Assembly: GCA_020852595.1 (NCBI GenBank)
Contig: JADZAK010000104.1
Coordinates: 1-50,400, forward strand
Direction of reading: 5' to 3'
From: Rhodospirillaceae bacterium
GTDB taxonomy: Bacteria; Pseudomonadota; Alphaproteobacteria; Rhodospirillales; Rhodospirillaceae
DNA length: 50,400 nt
Part shown: positions 8,661-17,968 of the stretch, piece after piece
How positions within the stretch are numbered: position 1 is the first letter of the stretch
Layout of the letters: each line of letters begins with the position of its first letter
Translations under genes and position numbers: made by a program
Notes under the pieces: model-generated
What the model was told of the DNA's origin: nothing
Seen by the model: the letters and a program-made list of their open reading frames with translations, nothing else
Databases searched by the model: none

Positions 8661-9476
8661 ATGACCGACCTATCCCTTAGCGATCCCGCCGCGCTGTTGC
8701 GCTGGTATGTGGACGCCGGCGTCGATGAATGCATCGGCGAGGCGCCGGTCGACCGATTCAAGGCGCCGCCGCCCGCACCCGCGCGCGCTCCCGCCGCGAC
8801 GCCTGCGCCCTCGATCGCCGCCCGTGCAGCCATTGCGGCGCCGGCCGCGATCCCCGTGATAACGCCGGCGGCTTTCGGGCCGCATCCCGCCGACACGGCG
8901 ACGTCGGTCGCCGAACTCAAGGCCATGGTCGAAGCCTTCGACGGCTGCGGCCTCAAGCAGTTCGCCAGCAAGACCGTGTTCGCCGATGGAAACCCCTCCG
9001 CGCGCGTGATGTTTGTCGGCGAAGCGCCCGGCGCGGACGAAGACCGTCAGGGCCTTCCGTTTGTCGGCGTGTCGGGCAAGCTGCTCGACCGCATGATTGA
9101 GTCCATTGGCCTCAGCCGCGCCGAAAGCGCCTATATCACCAACGTCGTCTTCTGGCGCCCGCCCGGCAACCGCGCGCCGACGGATGAGGAGATCGCCGTG
9201 TGCATGCCCTTCGTGCGCCGGCACATCGAACTCGTGAATCCCGCCGTGCTTGTTTTTGTCGGCGGCCTCTCGGCCAAGACCCTTCTGGGAACGACCCTCG
9301 GGATCACGCGCGTGCGCGGCAAGTGGCACGAATATTCCTCGCCGGGGCTCGCTGCGCCGGTGCCGGCCATGCCGCTGTTCCATCCCGCATATCTTTTACG
9401 CTCGCCGCAGCAGAAGCGTTTCGCCTGGCGCGACCTTCTGTCCATCCGCGAACGGCTCGATCAGGCAAAGGCTTAG
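8661..9476 (+). CDS. Family-4-type uracil-DNA glycosylase
   Basis: A 271-residue base-excision repair enzyme that removes uracil from DNA. After a Pro/Ala-rich N-terminal linker (residues 33-75) comes the catalytic region: [19 protein letters not shown] (motif 1), then [17 protein letters not shown], and the C-terminal motif [11 protein letters not shown]. Only three cysteines are visible (DEC, DGC, AVC), so the four-Cys set of classical Fe-S family-4 enzymes is not complete. From memory this resembles other alphaproteobacterial members. The start at 8661 is chosen because upstream codons lie in a palindromic repeat. The stop is 2 nt before moaB, so the two are probably co-transcribed. Confidence 0.9.
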   Translation: MTDLSLSDPAALLRWYVDAGVDECIGEAPVDRFKAPPPAPARAPAATPAPSIAARAAIAAPAAIPVITPAAFGPHPADTATSVAELKAMVEAFDGCGLKQFASKTVFADGNPSARVMFVGEAPGADEDRQGLPFVGVSGKLLDRMIESIGLSRAESAYITNVVFWRPPGNRAPTDEEIAVCMPFVRRHIELVNPAVLVFVGGLSAKTLLGTTLGITRVRGKWHEYSSPGLAAPVPAMPLFHPAYLLRSPQQKRFAWRDLLSIRERLDQAKA

Positions 9477-9478
9477 TT

Positions 9479-10018
9479 ATGGGTATCGACGAAAAGAAGA
9501 CGTTTGTTCCAATCAACATCGCGATTCTGACCGTGTCCGACCGCCGCGCGTTGGCGGAAGATACGTCGGGCCAGACGCTCGTGGAGCGCCTCACGGCGAT
9601 GGGTCACAAGCTTGCCGCGCGCAATCTCCTCAAAGACGATGTCGATCTCATCGTCCAGCAGCTCGAAGCCTGGATCAAAGATCCGAACGTCGATTGCGTT
9701 ATCACCACGGGCGGTACCGGCGTGACGGGCCGCGACGTGATGCCCGAAGCGTTTCAGCAGGTCTGCGAGAAAGAGATTCCCGGCTTTGGCGAGCTTTTCC
9801 GCTGGATCAGCCTGAAGAGCATCGGCACGTCGACGATCCAGTCGCGCGCGACCGCCGGTGTCGCCAACGGCACGTATCTTTTTGCGCTGCCCGGCTCGAC
9901 CGGTGCTGTGAAAGACGGCTGGGATGAAATCCTGAAATACCAACTCGACGCTCGCCATACCCCGTGCAACTTTGTCGAGCTGATGCCGCGCCTGCGGGAG
10001 CACATCAATAGAGACTAG
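9479..10018 (+). CDS. moaB: Molybdenum cofactor biosynthesis protein B
   Basis: A 179-residue MogA/MoaB-family protein thought to adenylylate molybdopterin before molybdate insertion. The family signature is clear: NIAILTVSDRR at the N-terminus, CVITTGGTGVTGRDVMPEA in the centre, and SRATAGVANGTYLFALPGS (residues about 125-143) forming the pterin-binding site. Length matches the family. The ATG at 9479 lies 2 nt after the glycosylase stop. No other molybdenum cofactor genes are in the window, so its presence here reflects neighbourhood rather than a pathway operon. Confidence 0.95.
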   Translation: MGIDEKKTFVPINIAILTVSDRRALAEDTSGQTLVERLTAMGHKLAARNLLKDDVDLIVQQLEAWIKDPNVDCVITTGGTGVTGRDVMPEAFQQVCEKEIPGFGELFRWISLKSIGTSTIQSRATAGVANGTYLFALPGSTGAVKDGWDEILKYQLDARHTPCNFVELMPRLREHINRD

Positions 10019-10029
10019 GGGATCTTTTC

Positions 10030-10710
10030 GTGCCGCGGCTTCCGAACTTCAAATTTGAGAAAGCGGTTCTGAAGCGCCTCCCCGATGCGATCATTGTCGG
10101 TGTCGATGAAGCCGGCTGCGCGCCGCTCGCCGGACCTGTCGTCGCCGGCGCCGTGATCCTCGATCAAAAGAAGTTGCCGAAGGTCCTGCGCCAGGGCCTC
10201 GACGATTCAAAGAAAATCCCTTTTGAAAAGCGCGAGGAGTTTTACGGCATCCTCGTATCGTGCGGGGCCGCCATCGTCGGCGTGGGCCGTGCCGAAGTGC
10301 ACGAGATCGAAAGCTTCAACATCCTGAACGCCGCGCATCTCGCCATGCGCCGCGCCGTCGCCTCGCTCAACCGCGTCGCCACGTACGCGCTGATCGACGG
10401 CAACCGCAAACCCAAAGAGTTTCCGTGCGCGCTCGAGACCATCGTCAAAGGCGACGGCAAATCGCTGTCCATCGCGGCGGCCTCGATCGTCGCGAAGGTG
10501 ACACGCGACCGCTACATGGTCGACCTCGCGCGCGAATATCCCGGTTACGGCTGGGAGAACAATGTGGGCTATCCCACGCCCGCGCACCGCAAGGCCATCA
10601 TCGCGCTCGGCCTCACGCCCCATCACCGCAAGACGTTTGGTCTCGTGCGCACCCAGCTCGCGGGCGCGGCGCCGGAGCAGGTCGAGATGTTCGAAAGCGC
10701 GCCCGGTTAA
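10030..10710 (+). CDS. rnhB: Ribonuclease HII
   Basis: A 226-residue enzyme that cleaves RNA in RNA-DNA hybrids and at embedded ribonucleotides. Recognisable blocks are GVDEAGCAPLAGPVVAGAV, the GLDDSKKIPFEKRE region, YALIDGNRKP, and KVTRDRYM with GYGWENNVGYPTPAHR. The acidic residues (the DEAG Asp/Glu, the Asp of ALIDGN and the later DR) are kept. The junction-sensing Gly-Arg-Gly of the usual DEAGRGPLAGPV motif reads Gly-Cys-Ala here. The start is a GTG at 10030, 11 nt after moaB. It is followed by ccrM in the same orientation, a pairing seen in other alphaproteobacteria. Confidence 0.93.
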   Translation: MPRLPNFKFEKAVLKRLPDAIIVGVDEAGCAPLAGPVVAGAVILDQKKLPKVLRQGLDDSKKIPFEKREEFYGILVSCGAAIVGVGRAEVHEIESFNILNAAHLAMRRAVASLNRVATYALIDGNRKPKEFPCALETIVKGDGKSLSIAAASIVAKVTRDRYMVDLAREYPGYGWENNVGYPTPAHRKAIIALGLTPHHRKTFGLVRTQLAGAAPEQVEMFESAPG

Positions 10711-10748
10711 CCAGCCGGCAAAAATTTCCTCCGGTATCGCTACAGGTT

Positions 10749-10835
10749 GAGTCTCGCGAATCGCTCCGACTCAACATCTTGGGTTCACGATCTGGTCCTC
10801 TTTACGACCTGGTAACCCTTTGATTCTAATGATTC
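10749..10835. promoter_or_regulatory. Cluster of five GANTC methylation sites upstream of ccrM
   Basis: GAGTC at 10749, GAATC at 10758, GACTC at 10768, GATTC at 10822 and GATTC at 10831 fall within 87 bp. GANTC is the target of the methylase encoded downstream. In Caulobacter, ccrM transcription responds to the methylation state of GANTC sites in its promoter. The dense cluster suggests a similar feedback switch here, possibly with GcrA. The promoter itself was not located. Confidence 0.65.
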
Positions 10836-10870
10836 TTCCAACGACGGGCGCCGCCGGTGTTCTGAGCAGC

Positions 10871-10935
10871 GCCGCTTTAAAGCGGCGTCCGCGTTATCAA
10901 AAAGGAACCTGCCCCGGCGCCGTTTGAAGCGGCGC
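10871..10935. promoter_or_regulatory. Pair of related palindromes in the ccrM leader
   Basis: GCCGCTTTAAAGCGGC (10871-10886) is a perfect 16-bp palindrome. GCGCCGTTTGAAGCGGCGC (10917-10935) is an imperfect relative 46 nt downstream. Both have an AT core flanked by GCCG/CGGC, as expected for a dimeric regulator site or for paired RNA hairpins. Function is unknown. Separate GGGAAGT/ACTTCCC arms lie at 10951-10985. Confidence 0.45.
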
Positions 10936-11012
10936 GCGTGAAGGTGGGGAGGGAAGTTCTGCCATTTCAGGGGCGCACACTTCCCAACAAGAAAAGAGAT
11001 CTTAGAGGATAA

Positions 11013-12128
<1,116 letters not shown>

Positions 12129-12322
12129 GTCGGCCTCCCGAGCGCAAAGAACACGTACCGCGCGAACCTAACACCCGAGTGACGTCGCTCGGCGCTTACG
12201 CTGCTTGTGTCACGCGTCATCGCGGCGGCGTTTTCAGGTTCCTGCTCTTCTTTCGCCACATTGGGATCCCACATGAAGCGGGAGCCCGGGGGTGTTTTGA
12301 CTGAAGCACAGGAACCCGCGTC

Positions 12323-12517
12323 ATGTTTTCACGCAACGTTGTGAACGTTCATCGTGTGGCGGCCCGCAGAATGCCGCGCCCGACGTTTCAAGATTATCTT
12401 TGGAAATTCGGCCTCGTTCTTCTGATCGCGCTGATCTTCACCGCCGCCGACGCCTTCTCCTATAGCGGCGTATCGCCGAAGTTCGATGGGCGCTACGAAG
12501 GCGCGCTGCCCGGTTAG
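12323..12517 (+). CDS. Small single-helix membrane protein
   Basis: A 64-residue protein with a basic N-terminus (NVHRVAARRMPRPTF) and one hydrophobic helix (LWKFGLVLLIALIFTAADAF, about residues 26-45), then a short exported tail YSGVSPKFDGRYEGALPG. No family is recognised. It converges with, and overlaps by 4 nt, the DUF7684-like gene on the other strand. The preceding 194 nt after ccrM holds only a short hairpin (12175-12192). Coding status rests on composition and the transmembrane pattern. Confidence 0.55.
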   Translation: MFSRNVVNVHRVAARRMPRPTFQDYLWKFGLVLLIALIFTAADAFSYSGVSPKFDGRYEGALPG

Positions 12518-12921
12518 ATTCCGGGCTTCTCGCGCATCGCGGCGCTGTGAAACTGAAATAGGATTTCATCGCGCCGCGCGTGCGGCGTCACATGGGCGAT
12601 CACGAGCGCATGTAGGGTGAGCGTCGGGTGCTCGGCCTCATGCACGGCGAACCACATCGCCTCGGCCAGGGGTTCGTCTGCAATCGCGCCGGTCACGACG
12701 AGATTTTCCCCCGTCCTTCCCATCGCCACGCTCCATTCTTTGCAGTCCTGCCCCCAGGCGACGAGGGAACGGCATCCGCTCCGCGCGAGGTCCTCGCAGA
12801 TCTTCGCACGCCATTCGTCGAGGACGATGTTCTCGGCAATGAGCAGCACCTTGAAGGGCTCGGGCCCTAAAGCCGGGAGCGCGCTTCCGTGGGGAAGATG
12901 AATGTAGAGCGGCGCGGTCAT
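12514..12921 (-). CDS. DUF7684-like protein, unknown function
   Basis: A soluble 135-residue protein. The pattern YIHLPHGSALPALGPEPFK, then ARSGCRSLVAWGQDCKEW, then MWFAVHEAEHPTL resembles the DUF7684 family as I remember it. That family is conserved but uncharacterised. The Cys-Trp-Cys spacing (GC..VAWGQDC) and the histidines at HEAEH are candidate functional positions. There is no signal peptide. It lies downstream of the envelope operon but is separated from it by a palindromic element. Confidence 0.7.
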   Translation of the reverse strand: MTAPLYIHLPHGSALPALGPEPFKVLLIAENIVLDEWRAKICEDLARSGCRSLVAWGQDCKEWSVAMGRTGENLVVTGAIADEPLAEAMWFAVHEAEHPTLTLHALVIAHVTPHARRDEILFQFHSAAMREKPGI

Positions 12922-12985
12922 GCTTGGGGCCTAGAGTCTGTCGTAGCGAAGTTGAATCAGCAGCGCCGCGTCGGGCTTTTATTTT

Positions 12986-13097
12986 GGGCCTGTTCCGATC
13001 GGAAAACCACTTCGGCGAAGGCCGGCATCTTGAAAGATGCGCGCCTTCGCGCGCGTCACTTTTCCGGAACGGGCCCTACTTTCCGGAACAGGCCCTA
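12986..13097. repeat. GGCCTGTTCC palindromic element with a second palindrome nested inside
   Basis: The left arm GGCCTGTTCCGATCGGAAAACC (12987 on) and the right arms GGAACGGGCC (13067) and GGAACAGGCC (13085) match the inverted arms of the compact copy at 45475-45521. The middle holds AAGGCCGGCATC-TTGAAA-GATGCGCGCCTT, a separate palindrome that also occurs alone at 32410-32445. The element is thus a mosaic of two families plus a duplicated right arm. Its right end runs into the TAG stop of the gene at 13095-15188. Confidence 0.75.
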
Positions 13098-15188
13098 GCG
13101 CCCCTCTCTCCACCAGGCCAGCATCGCGCCGGCCATCACCGCCAGCAGCAGAAGCGCGAGCGGGGCGAGCGGGGTCTGGTTCAGGCCCGTCACCAGATAT
13201 TGTTCGTTGGACAGAAGCCCCATCCACGACGCGCCGTGCGCGACACGGGTCGAGGCGATGCGCCGGATCGTCGGCGCGGTGGCGTCTTCCAGCCAGTACA
13301 CGCCGCCGCCGGTGGCATCCGCGAGCGGCTTCAGTTTGTCTTCGGTCGAGACGACGTCATAGGTTTCGAGCGGGTTCGGCGTGCCGACGGCGGTCAATGT
13401 CGTGTTGATGCCGTCGGTGAGTTTGTACACGCCCGGCTCCGAGACGGGGGCCTGGGCGACGAATTTTCCATCGTCCACATACTTCGGCACCACGGTTTCT
13501 TCCGCGCCGTTCGGGCGGGTGACGGTGACCGGCATTTCGTTCTCGGCCAGGCTGCGGCGCGTGACCGTAAGGCCATCGGGCGTCGCGGCGGCCGTCAGCG
13601 CTTCTTCCTCAAGCTCCGGCTCTTTCATCAGCCAGTGCGCGGTGCGGCGCATGAGTTCGGTCTGCGGACCGCCGCCGTCGAAGCCTTTGCCCCACAGCCA
13701 GATGGTGTCGCTGAGCAGGAGCGCGATGCGGCCCTTGCCGACACGGTCGAGGATCAGGAGCGGCTCGTTGTCCTGGCCGGTCATCACGGCGTTGCCCTTC
13801 TCGGGCACGACCTGGATATGACGCAGCCAGCGGCCCCAGGTGCTTTCGCTGACACCAGTGCCGCCTTCGGTGCGGCCCAGACCGGCGGTCACCGGATGTC
13901 TACGCCCAATCGGGCTGAGCTGCGGGCGGAAGGACCCGGCGAAGACGCGGCCCGAGGGTTCGGCGGGCAGGAGCTGCTGCAGCTGATTGCCGAACAGGGT
14001 GTAGTTCTCGGCGAACTCGGGACCGACGGTGAGCAGCAGCGCGCCGCCGTTCTCGATGTAGCGCGCGATGTTGGCCATGTACTGGTTCGGGATCAGGCCG
14101 CGCTGGTTGTAGCGGTCGAAGATCATCAGATCGAATTCGTTGATCTGCTCCTCGAACAGCTCGCGGATCGGGAACGTGATCAGCGAGAGTTCATTCAGCG
14201 GCGTGCCGTCGTCCTTGTTGAGCGGGCGCAGGATGGTGAAGTGGACAAGATCGACGTTCGGGTCCGACTTCAGGAGATTGCGCCAGGAGCGCTCACCCAC
14301 ATGCGGCTGGCCGGAGACCAGCAGCACACGCAGGCGGTCGCGCACGCCGTTGATGGAAACGATGGCGCGGTTGTTGGCGGCGGAGAGTTCGTCGGGCGTG
14401 TGGTTCACGGCCACTTCGAACACATTGCCGCCGGCGTTCTCGATGGCCATCGGCACGTTCTCGGACTCGCCGGCCGGGAGCATGATCTGCTGGGCTTCGC
14501 CGCCGTTGCGCCGGATGGTGACGGGCACGCGCGTGCCGCGGCGCACGGTGGTGTCCTCGACCCGCAGGCGGACCATGGAATCCTTGCCGACAAGTCCGAA
14601 GTCCGGCGCGTTCTCGATGCGGATGCGGCGGTCGACTTCCTTGCGCTCGCCGGTGATGAGCACATGCAGCGGCGCGTTCAGGTACGGCGCTTCGGCCTGC
14701 TTGGCTTGCGCGGGGGTCAGCGCGTCGTGCACCTGGCCGTCGGTGACCACGATCACGCCCGCGAGGCGCTGCTTGGGCACATCGTTCATCTCGGCCGTGA
14801 GGGCGCCGAACAGGCGCGTGCCGTCCTGGCCGCCCGAGGTGTCCGTGCGGCCCGCGCGGATGGTGCGCACTTCCATATCGCCGGCGGCGGCGAGATCGGC
14901 GGTGATCTTCTCGACCGCGGCGTCCGCGCGCTTTTCCCGTGCCCCCAGTTTCTGGCTATCGCTGTCGTCCACGACGACGACGGCGATGTCCTTCAGGGGC
15001 TGCTGGTTCTCGCTGACGAGTTTCGGTTCGGCCAAGACCACGAGCAGCGCGGCGATGGGCAGGGCGCGCAGCAGCGCGCCGCGCGCACGGCGCACGACGC
15101 CGTAGACGACCAGCGCAAGGCCGATCAGGCCCAGCAGCATGATCGCCCACATCGGCACCAAGGGCGCGAAGGAGATCCCCGTCGTCAA
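13095..15188 (-). CDS. Large membrane protein of the moxR/DUF58 locus (VWA/GATase-like)
   Basis: A 697-residue protein with two N-terminal helices (about residues 10-31 and 38-53) and a second membrane segment at the extreme C-terminus (LAPLALLLLAVMAGAMLAWW). The exported middle begins with DIAVVVVDDSDSQ and GVIVVTDGQVHD, which resemble a von Willebrand A fold. It continues with a segment (DLMIFDRYNQRG, YIENGGALLLTVGPEFA, RIALLLSDTIWLWG) like the glutamine-amidotransferase-like domain found in such proteins. Its ATG overlaps the stop of the DUF4159 gene (ATGA). It would act with the MoxR ATPase in envelope assembly or stress tolerance. That role comes from family context and is not visible in the sequence. 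Confidence 0.85.
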   Translation of the reverse strand: MTTGISFAPLVPMWAIMLLGLIGLALVVYGVVRRARGALLRALPIAALLVVLAEPKLVSENQQPLKDIAVVVVDDSDSQKLGAREKRADAAVEKITADLAAAGDMEVRTIRAGRTDTSGGQDGTRLFGALTAEMNDVPKQRLAGVIVVTDGQVHDALTPAQAKQAEAPYLNAPLHVLITGERKEVDRRIRIENAPDFGLVGKDSMVRLRVEDTTVRRGTRVPVTIRRNGGEAQQIMLPAGESENVPMAIENAGGNVFEVAVNHTPDELSAANNRAIVSINGVRDRLRVLLVSGQPHVGERSWRNLLKSDPNVDLVHFTILRPLNKDDGTPLNELSLITFPIRELFEEQINEFDLMIFDRYNQRGLIPNQYMANIARYIENGGALLLTVGPEFAENYTLFGNQLQQLLPAEPSGRVFAGSFRPQLSPIGRRHPVTAGLGRTEGGTGVSESTWGRWLRHIQVVPEKGNAVMTGQDNEPLLILDRVGKGRIALLLSDTIWLWGKGFDGGGPQTELMRRTAHWLMKEPELEEEALTAAATPDGLTVTRRSLAENEMPVTVTRPNGAEETVVPKYVDDGKFVAQAPVSEPGVYKLTDGINTTLTAVGTPNPLETYDVVSTEDKLKPLADATGGGVYWLEDATAPTIRRIASTRVAHGASWMGLLSNEQYLVTGLNQTPLAPLALLLLAVMAGAMLAWWREGR

Positions 15189-17965
15189 TTGACCAATCTT
15201 TCCATGATCGAAGGCAAGTGGACCTGGTCGGTCTTGTAGTTGCCGGTCAGGGCGTACATCACCATGTTCACGCCGGCGCGCAGCGAGAGTTCACGTTGCC
15301 GCTCGCCGCCGGGCACGACAGCGTACATGGGGTTGCCGTTGCCGTCGCGCGCCCAGGCGCTGGCCCAGTCGGAACTGCCGATGATGATGCTGGAGCCGCT
15401 GTCGTTGCCGTTGGAGCCGCGTTCCACCAGGACGCCGGGATCGGCGTAACGGCCGGGCAGGCTCTGCAGCAGGTAGAAGCTGCGGGTCAGGGCGTGATCG
15501 GGCGCCATGTTGGTGGTCGGCGCGAGATCGAGCAGGCGCAGGATCGCGTTGAGGCGCGCTTGCGCCGCGCCGGGTTCGCCTCCTCCCACAGCCCCTGTTT
15601 GATCCGGCGCGTCGAACACCATGAGGCCGCCGCGCTTCAGATAGTCGTTGAGCGCGGTCATGTTCTTGGCGGGTGGAATGGCGGTGGTGGGCGAGATGCG
15701 CCAGTAAAGCATCGGGAAAGGTATGAGCGAGTCCGTGGTCAGGCTCGGCGCGTTGAGATCGATGCGCAGGGGCAGCGCGAGTTCAACGGCGGTGCGGGTC
15801 GCGAGCAGACTGGTGAGATTGTCGAGGCCCGACTGCGCGATGCGGTCGAGGTCCGCGCTGCCGGTGGCGACGTAGGCGATGCGCGGTTCCAGGATCGAGG
15901 AGCGCACGACCGGGTCGATGTCGCGGCGCGGTTCGGCGGCGGTGGCGAGCGCCGCCGACAGCACGATCATCGCCACCGCAATCCCCGCGCCCACACGCGC
16001 GAACGGGATGCGGTCCGGGATCAGGCGGCGCAGAAGGAAGCTGATGAAGAGGTCGGCCAGCAGAAGAATCAGCGCGAGGGTGAGCAGCCACGGCTTCACG
16101 GCGCGTTCGCTTGCAACCCCTGAGAAGGAGGCGCGGGCGGCGGCGGCCGGGAATTCCATCGGCGCGAGATCCTTCAGCGCCGGCGACAGGTTGAGGGCGC
16201 GGGTCGCGCCCGCGCGGCCATAGAGACCCGGCGGGGTCTTCGGACCGGGCACGGCGCCGCCAAGATCGCGCGTCGGGATCGGGCGCACCATCGGGCCCGG
16301 CGTCGTCAGGCGGCCCATGGCGTCGATGAGCGAGTACGGCGCGAGCACGGCGTTGCTCATGTCTTCGTTCGGGCCCCCCGCGACGCCCTGGCTGATGTCC
16401 ACGAGACGGCGCAGCATATCGACGAAGAGGCCCGAGAGCGGCAGCTTCGACCACTCCGGCGTCGCGGTGACGTGGAACAGCACGACCATGCCCTGGCCGT
16501 GACGTTGTGCGGTCACCAAGGGTGTCCCGTCCCTCAGGCGCACCCAGGTCTTGCTGGCGAGATCGGCGGCCGGCTCGGCGAGCACTTGGGATTCGACGGT
16601 CACGTCTTCCGGGATCGTGAGGCCGCGGAAGGGTGAATTCTCGGGGAAGGGCGCGAGGGTCGCGGGCGTGCTCCACGACATGGCGCCGCCGAGGGTGCGC
16701 CCGCCGCCGCGCAATTTCACCGGCAGGAGCGGGTCGACGTTGCCGTCCAGACGCGGCCCGGCGAAACGCACGAGCATGCCGCCGTTCTCGATCCAGGCGG
16801 TGAGGCGCGCGACTTCGGCGTCGAGGATGCGGCCGCCGCCGGCCATGATCATCACGGCAAGCGGACGGTGCAGGAGTTCATCGAGCGAGCCGGAGCGCAC
16901 TTCGGCGAAGGGGCCGAGGGCTTCTTCGATGTAGTAGGCGTCCTCCAAGAGCGGCGCGGTGATGCCGTCGATGGAAGCGCTTGCGATGCCGACAGGACGG
17001 CGCTGCCATTGATCGTCGGCGAGGACCGTCGTCGCGGCGGAGGCGAGACCGTCCACATCAAAGCGCGCGACACGGTTCGCGATTTCGGACGGGAGCGCCA
17101 TGACCGCCGTGGCTTCGGCGGCCCCGGGCGCGAAGGTGACGGGCGTGCGGCCCAGCACCTGCGCGTCGCTGTCGAGGGCGCGCACCATGGCGCCGGATTG
17201 CGGCGTGGCGCGCGTGGCGGCGCGGGCGAGTTTCAAATTCACATTGCTGGCGATGGCGTCGCCGCCGGCGGCGCTGCGCTCGGGCGGATACTGCACCAGG
17301 GGCGCGTCGGTCGCTTCGCTTTCGATGACGTTCAAGGGGCCCAGGCTTGCGAGCGCGGAGGCAAGTTCACGCGCGCCCGGGGTTTCAACGCCGTCGCTGA
17401 TCCAGACGCTGGAGGCAGGGCCGGAAAGTTTCAGCGCTTGAAGCTGCTTGAGCGCGAGGGCGCGGTCGGTGGACCAGGGTTGCGGCACGACCTGTTGTCC
17501 GCGCGCGGCATCGGCGGCGGGCTGGAGTTTCGGCGCGGGCGCCTCGGTCGAAGCGGGGGCCGTGACGAGCAGCACGACGGGCTGCTGGCGGCGCTCGGCG
17601 CCGTCGAGGGTGTTCCGAAGGGCTTGCTGGCGTGCGTCCCACGCCGGCGCGGAGGCCCAGCCGTTGTCGAACACGACGATCAGCGGACCTTGCGTGGCGT
17701 CGCCGCGGCGGAAATTGAGGATCGGATCGGCGAGGCCGAGGATCACCAGCGCGAGGATGGCGATGCGCAGAATGAGCAGCCACGGCGGCGTGTGCGCGGT
17801 GGTGCGCTGCGTGGGATCGAGATCGAACAACAGGCGGATCGCGGGGAAGTCGATCTGCTTCACCGCCGGCGGCGTCAGGCGCAGGAGCAGCCACACGAGC
17901 GGCAGTGCGGCGGCGGCGGCCAGCACCCAAGGCGCGGCGAAGGAGATGAACCCGAGATTAAGCAT
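15185..17965 (-). CDS. BatA/DUF4159 double-domain membrane protein
   Basis: A 926-residue protein. The N-terminal part has a BatA-like aerotolerance region with helices at about residues 6-26 and 62-85 (FISFAAPWVLAAAAALPLVWLL). An exported VWA-like segment follows (LIVVFDNGWAS, WISDGVETPG), then an amidotransferase-like stretch (LAVMIMAGGGRI). Two central helices near residues 625-680 (LLTLALILLLADLFISFLL) precede a C-terminal DUF4159 domain (IAYVATGSADLDRIAQSGL, YLKRGGLMVFDAP). It starts 3 nt after the DUF58 gene and overlaps the next gene by 4 nt, so it is mid-operon. Molecular function is unknown; partners are inferred from gene order. Confidence 0.88.
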   Translation of the reverse strand: MLNLGFISFAAPWVLAAAAALPLVWLLLRLTPPAVKQIDFPAIRLLFDLDPTQRTTAHTPPWLLILRIAILALVILGLADPILNFRRGDATQGPLIVVFDNGWASAPAWDARQQALRNTLDGAERRQQPVVLLVTAPASTEAPAPKLQPAADAARGQQVVPQPWSTDRALALKQLQALKLSGPASSVWISDGVETPGARELASALASLGPLNVIESEATDAPLVQYPPERSAAGGDAIASNVNLKLARAATRATPQSGAMVRALDSDAQVLGRTPVTFAPGAAEATAVMALPSEIANRVARFDVDGLASAATTVLADDQWQRRPVGIASASIDGITAPLLEDAYYIEEALGPFAEVRSGSLDELLHRPLAVMIMAGGGRILDAEVARLTAWIENGGMLVRFAGPRLDGNVDPLLPVKLRGGGRTLGGAMSWSTPATLAPFPENSPFRGLTIPEDVTVESQVLAEPAADLASKTWVRLRDGTPLVTAQRHGQGMVVLFHVTATPEWSKLPLSGLFVDMLRRLVDISQGVAGGPNEDMSNAVLAPYSLIDAMGRLTTPGPMVRPIPTRDLGGAVPGPKTPPGLYGRAGATRALNLSPALKDLAPMEFPAAAARASFSGVASERAVKPWLLTLALILLLADLFISFLLRRLIPDRIPFARVGAGIAVAMIVLSAALATAAEPRRDIDPVVRSSILEPRIAYVATGSADLDRIAQSGLDNLTSLLATRTAVELALPLRIDLNAPSLTTDSLIPFPMLYWRISPTTAIPPAKNMTALNDYLKRGGLMVFDAPDQTGAVGGGEPGAAQARLNAILRLLDLAPTTNMAPDHALTRSFYLLQSLPGRYADPGVLVERGSNGNDSGSSIIIGSSDWASAWARDGNGNPMYAVVPGGERQRELSLRAGVNMVMYALTGNYKTDQVHLPSIMERLVN

Positions 17966-17968
17966 GCA

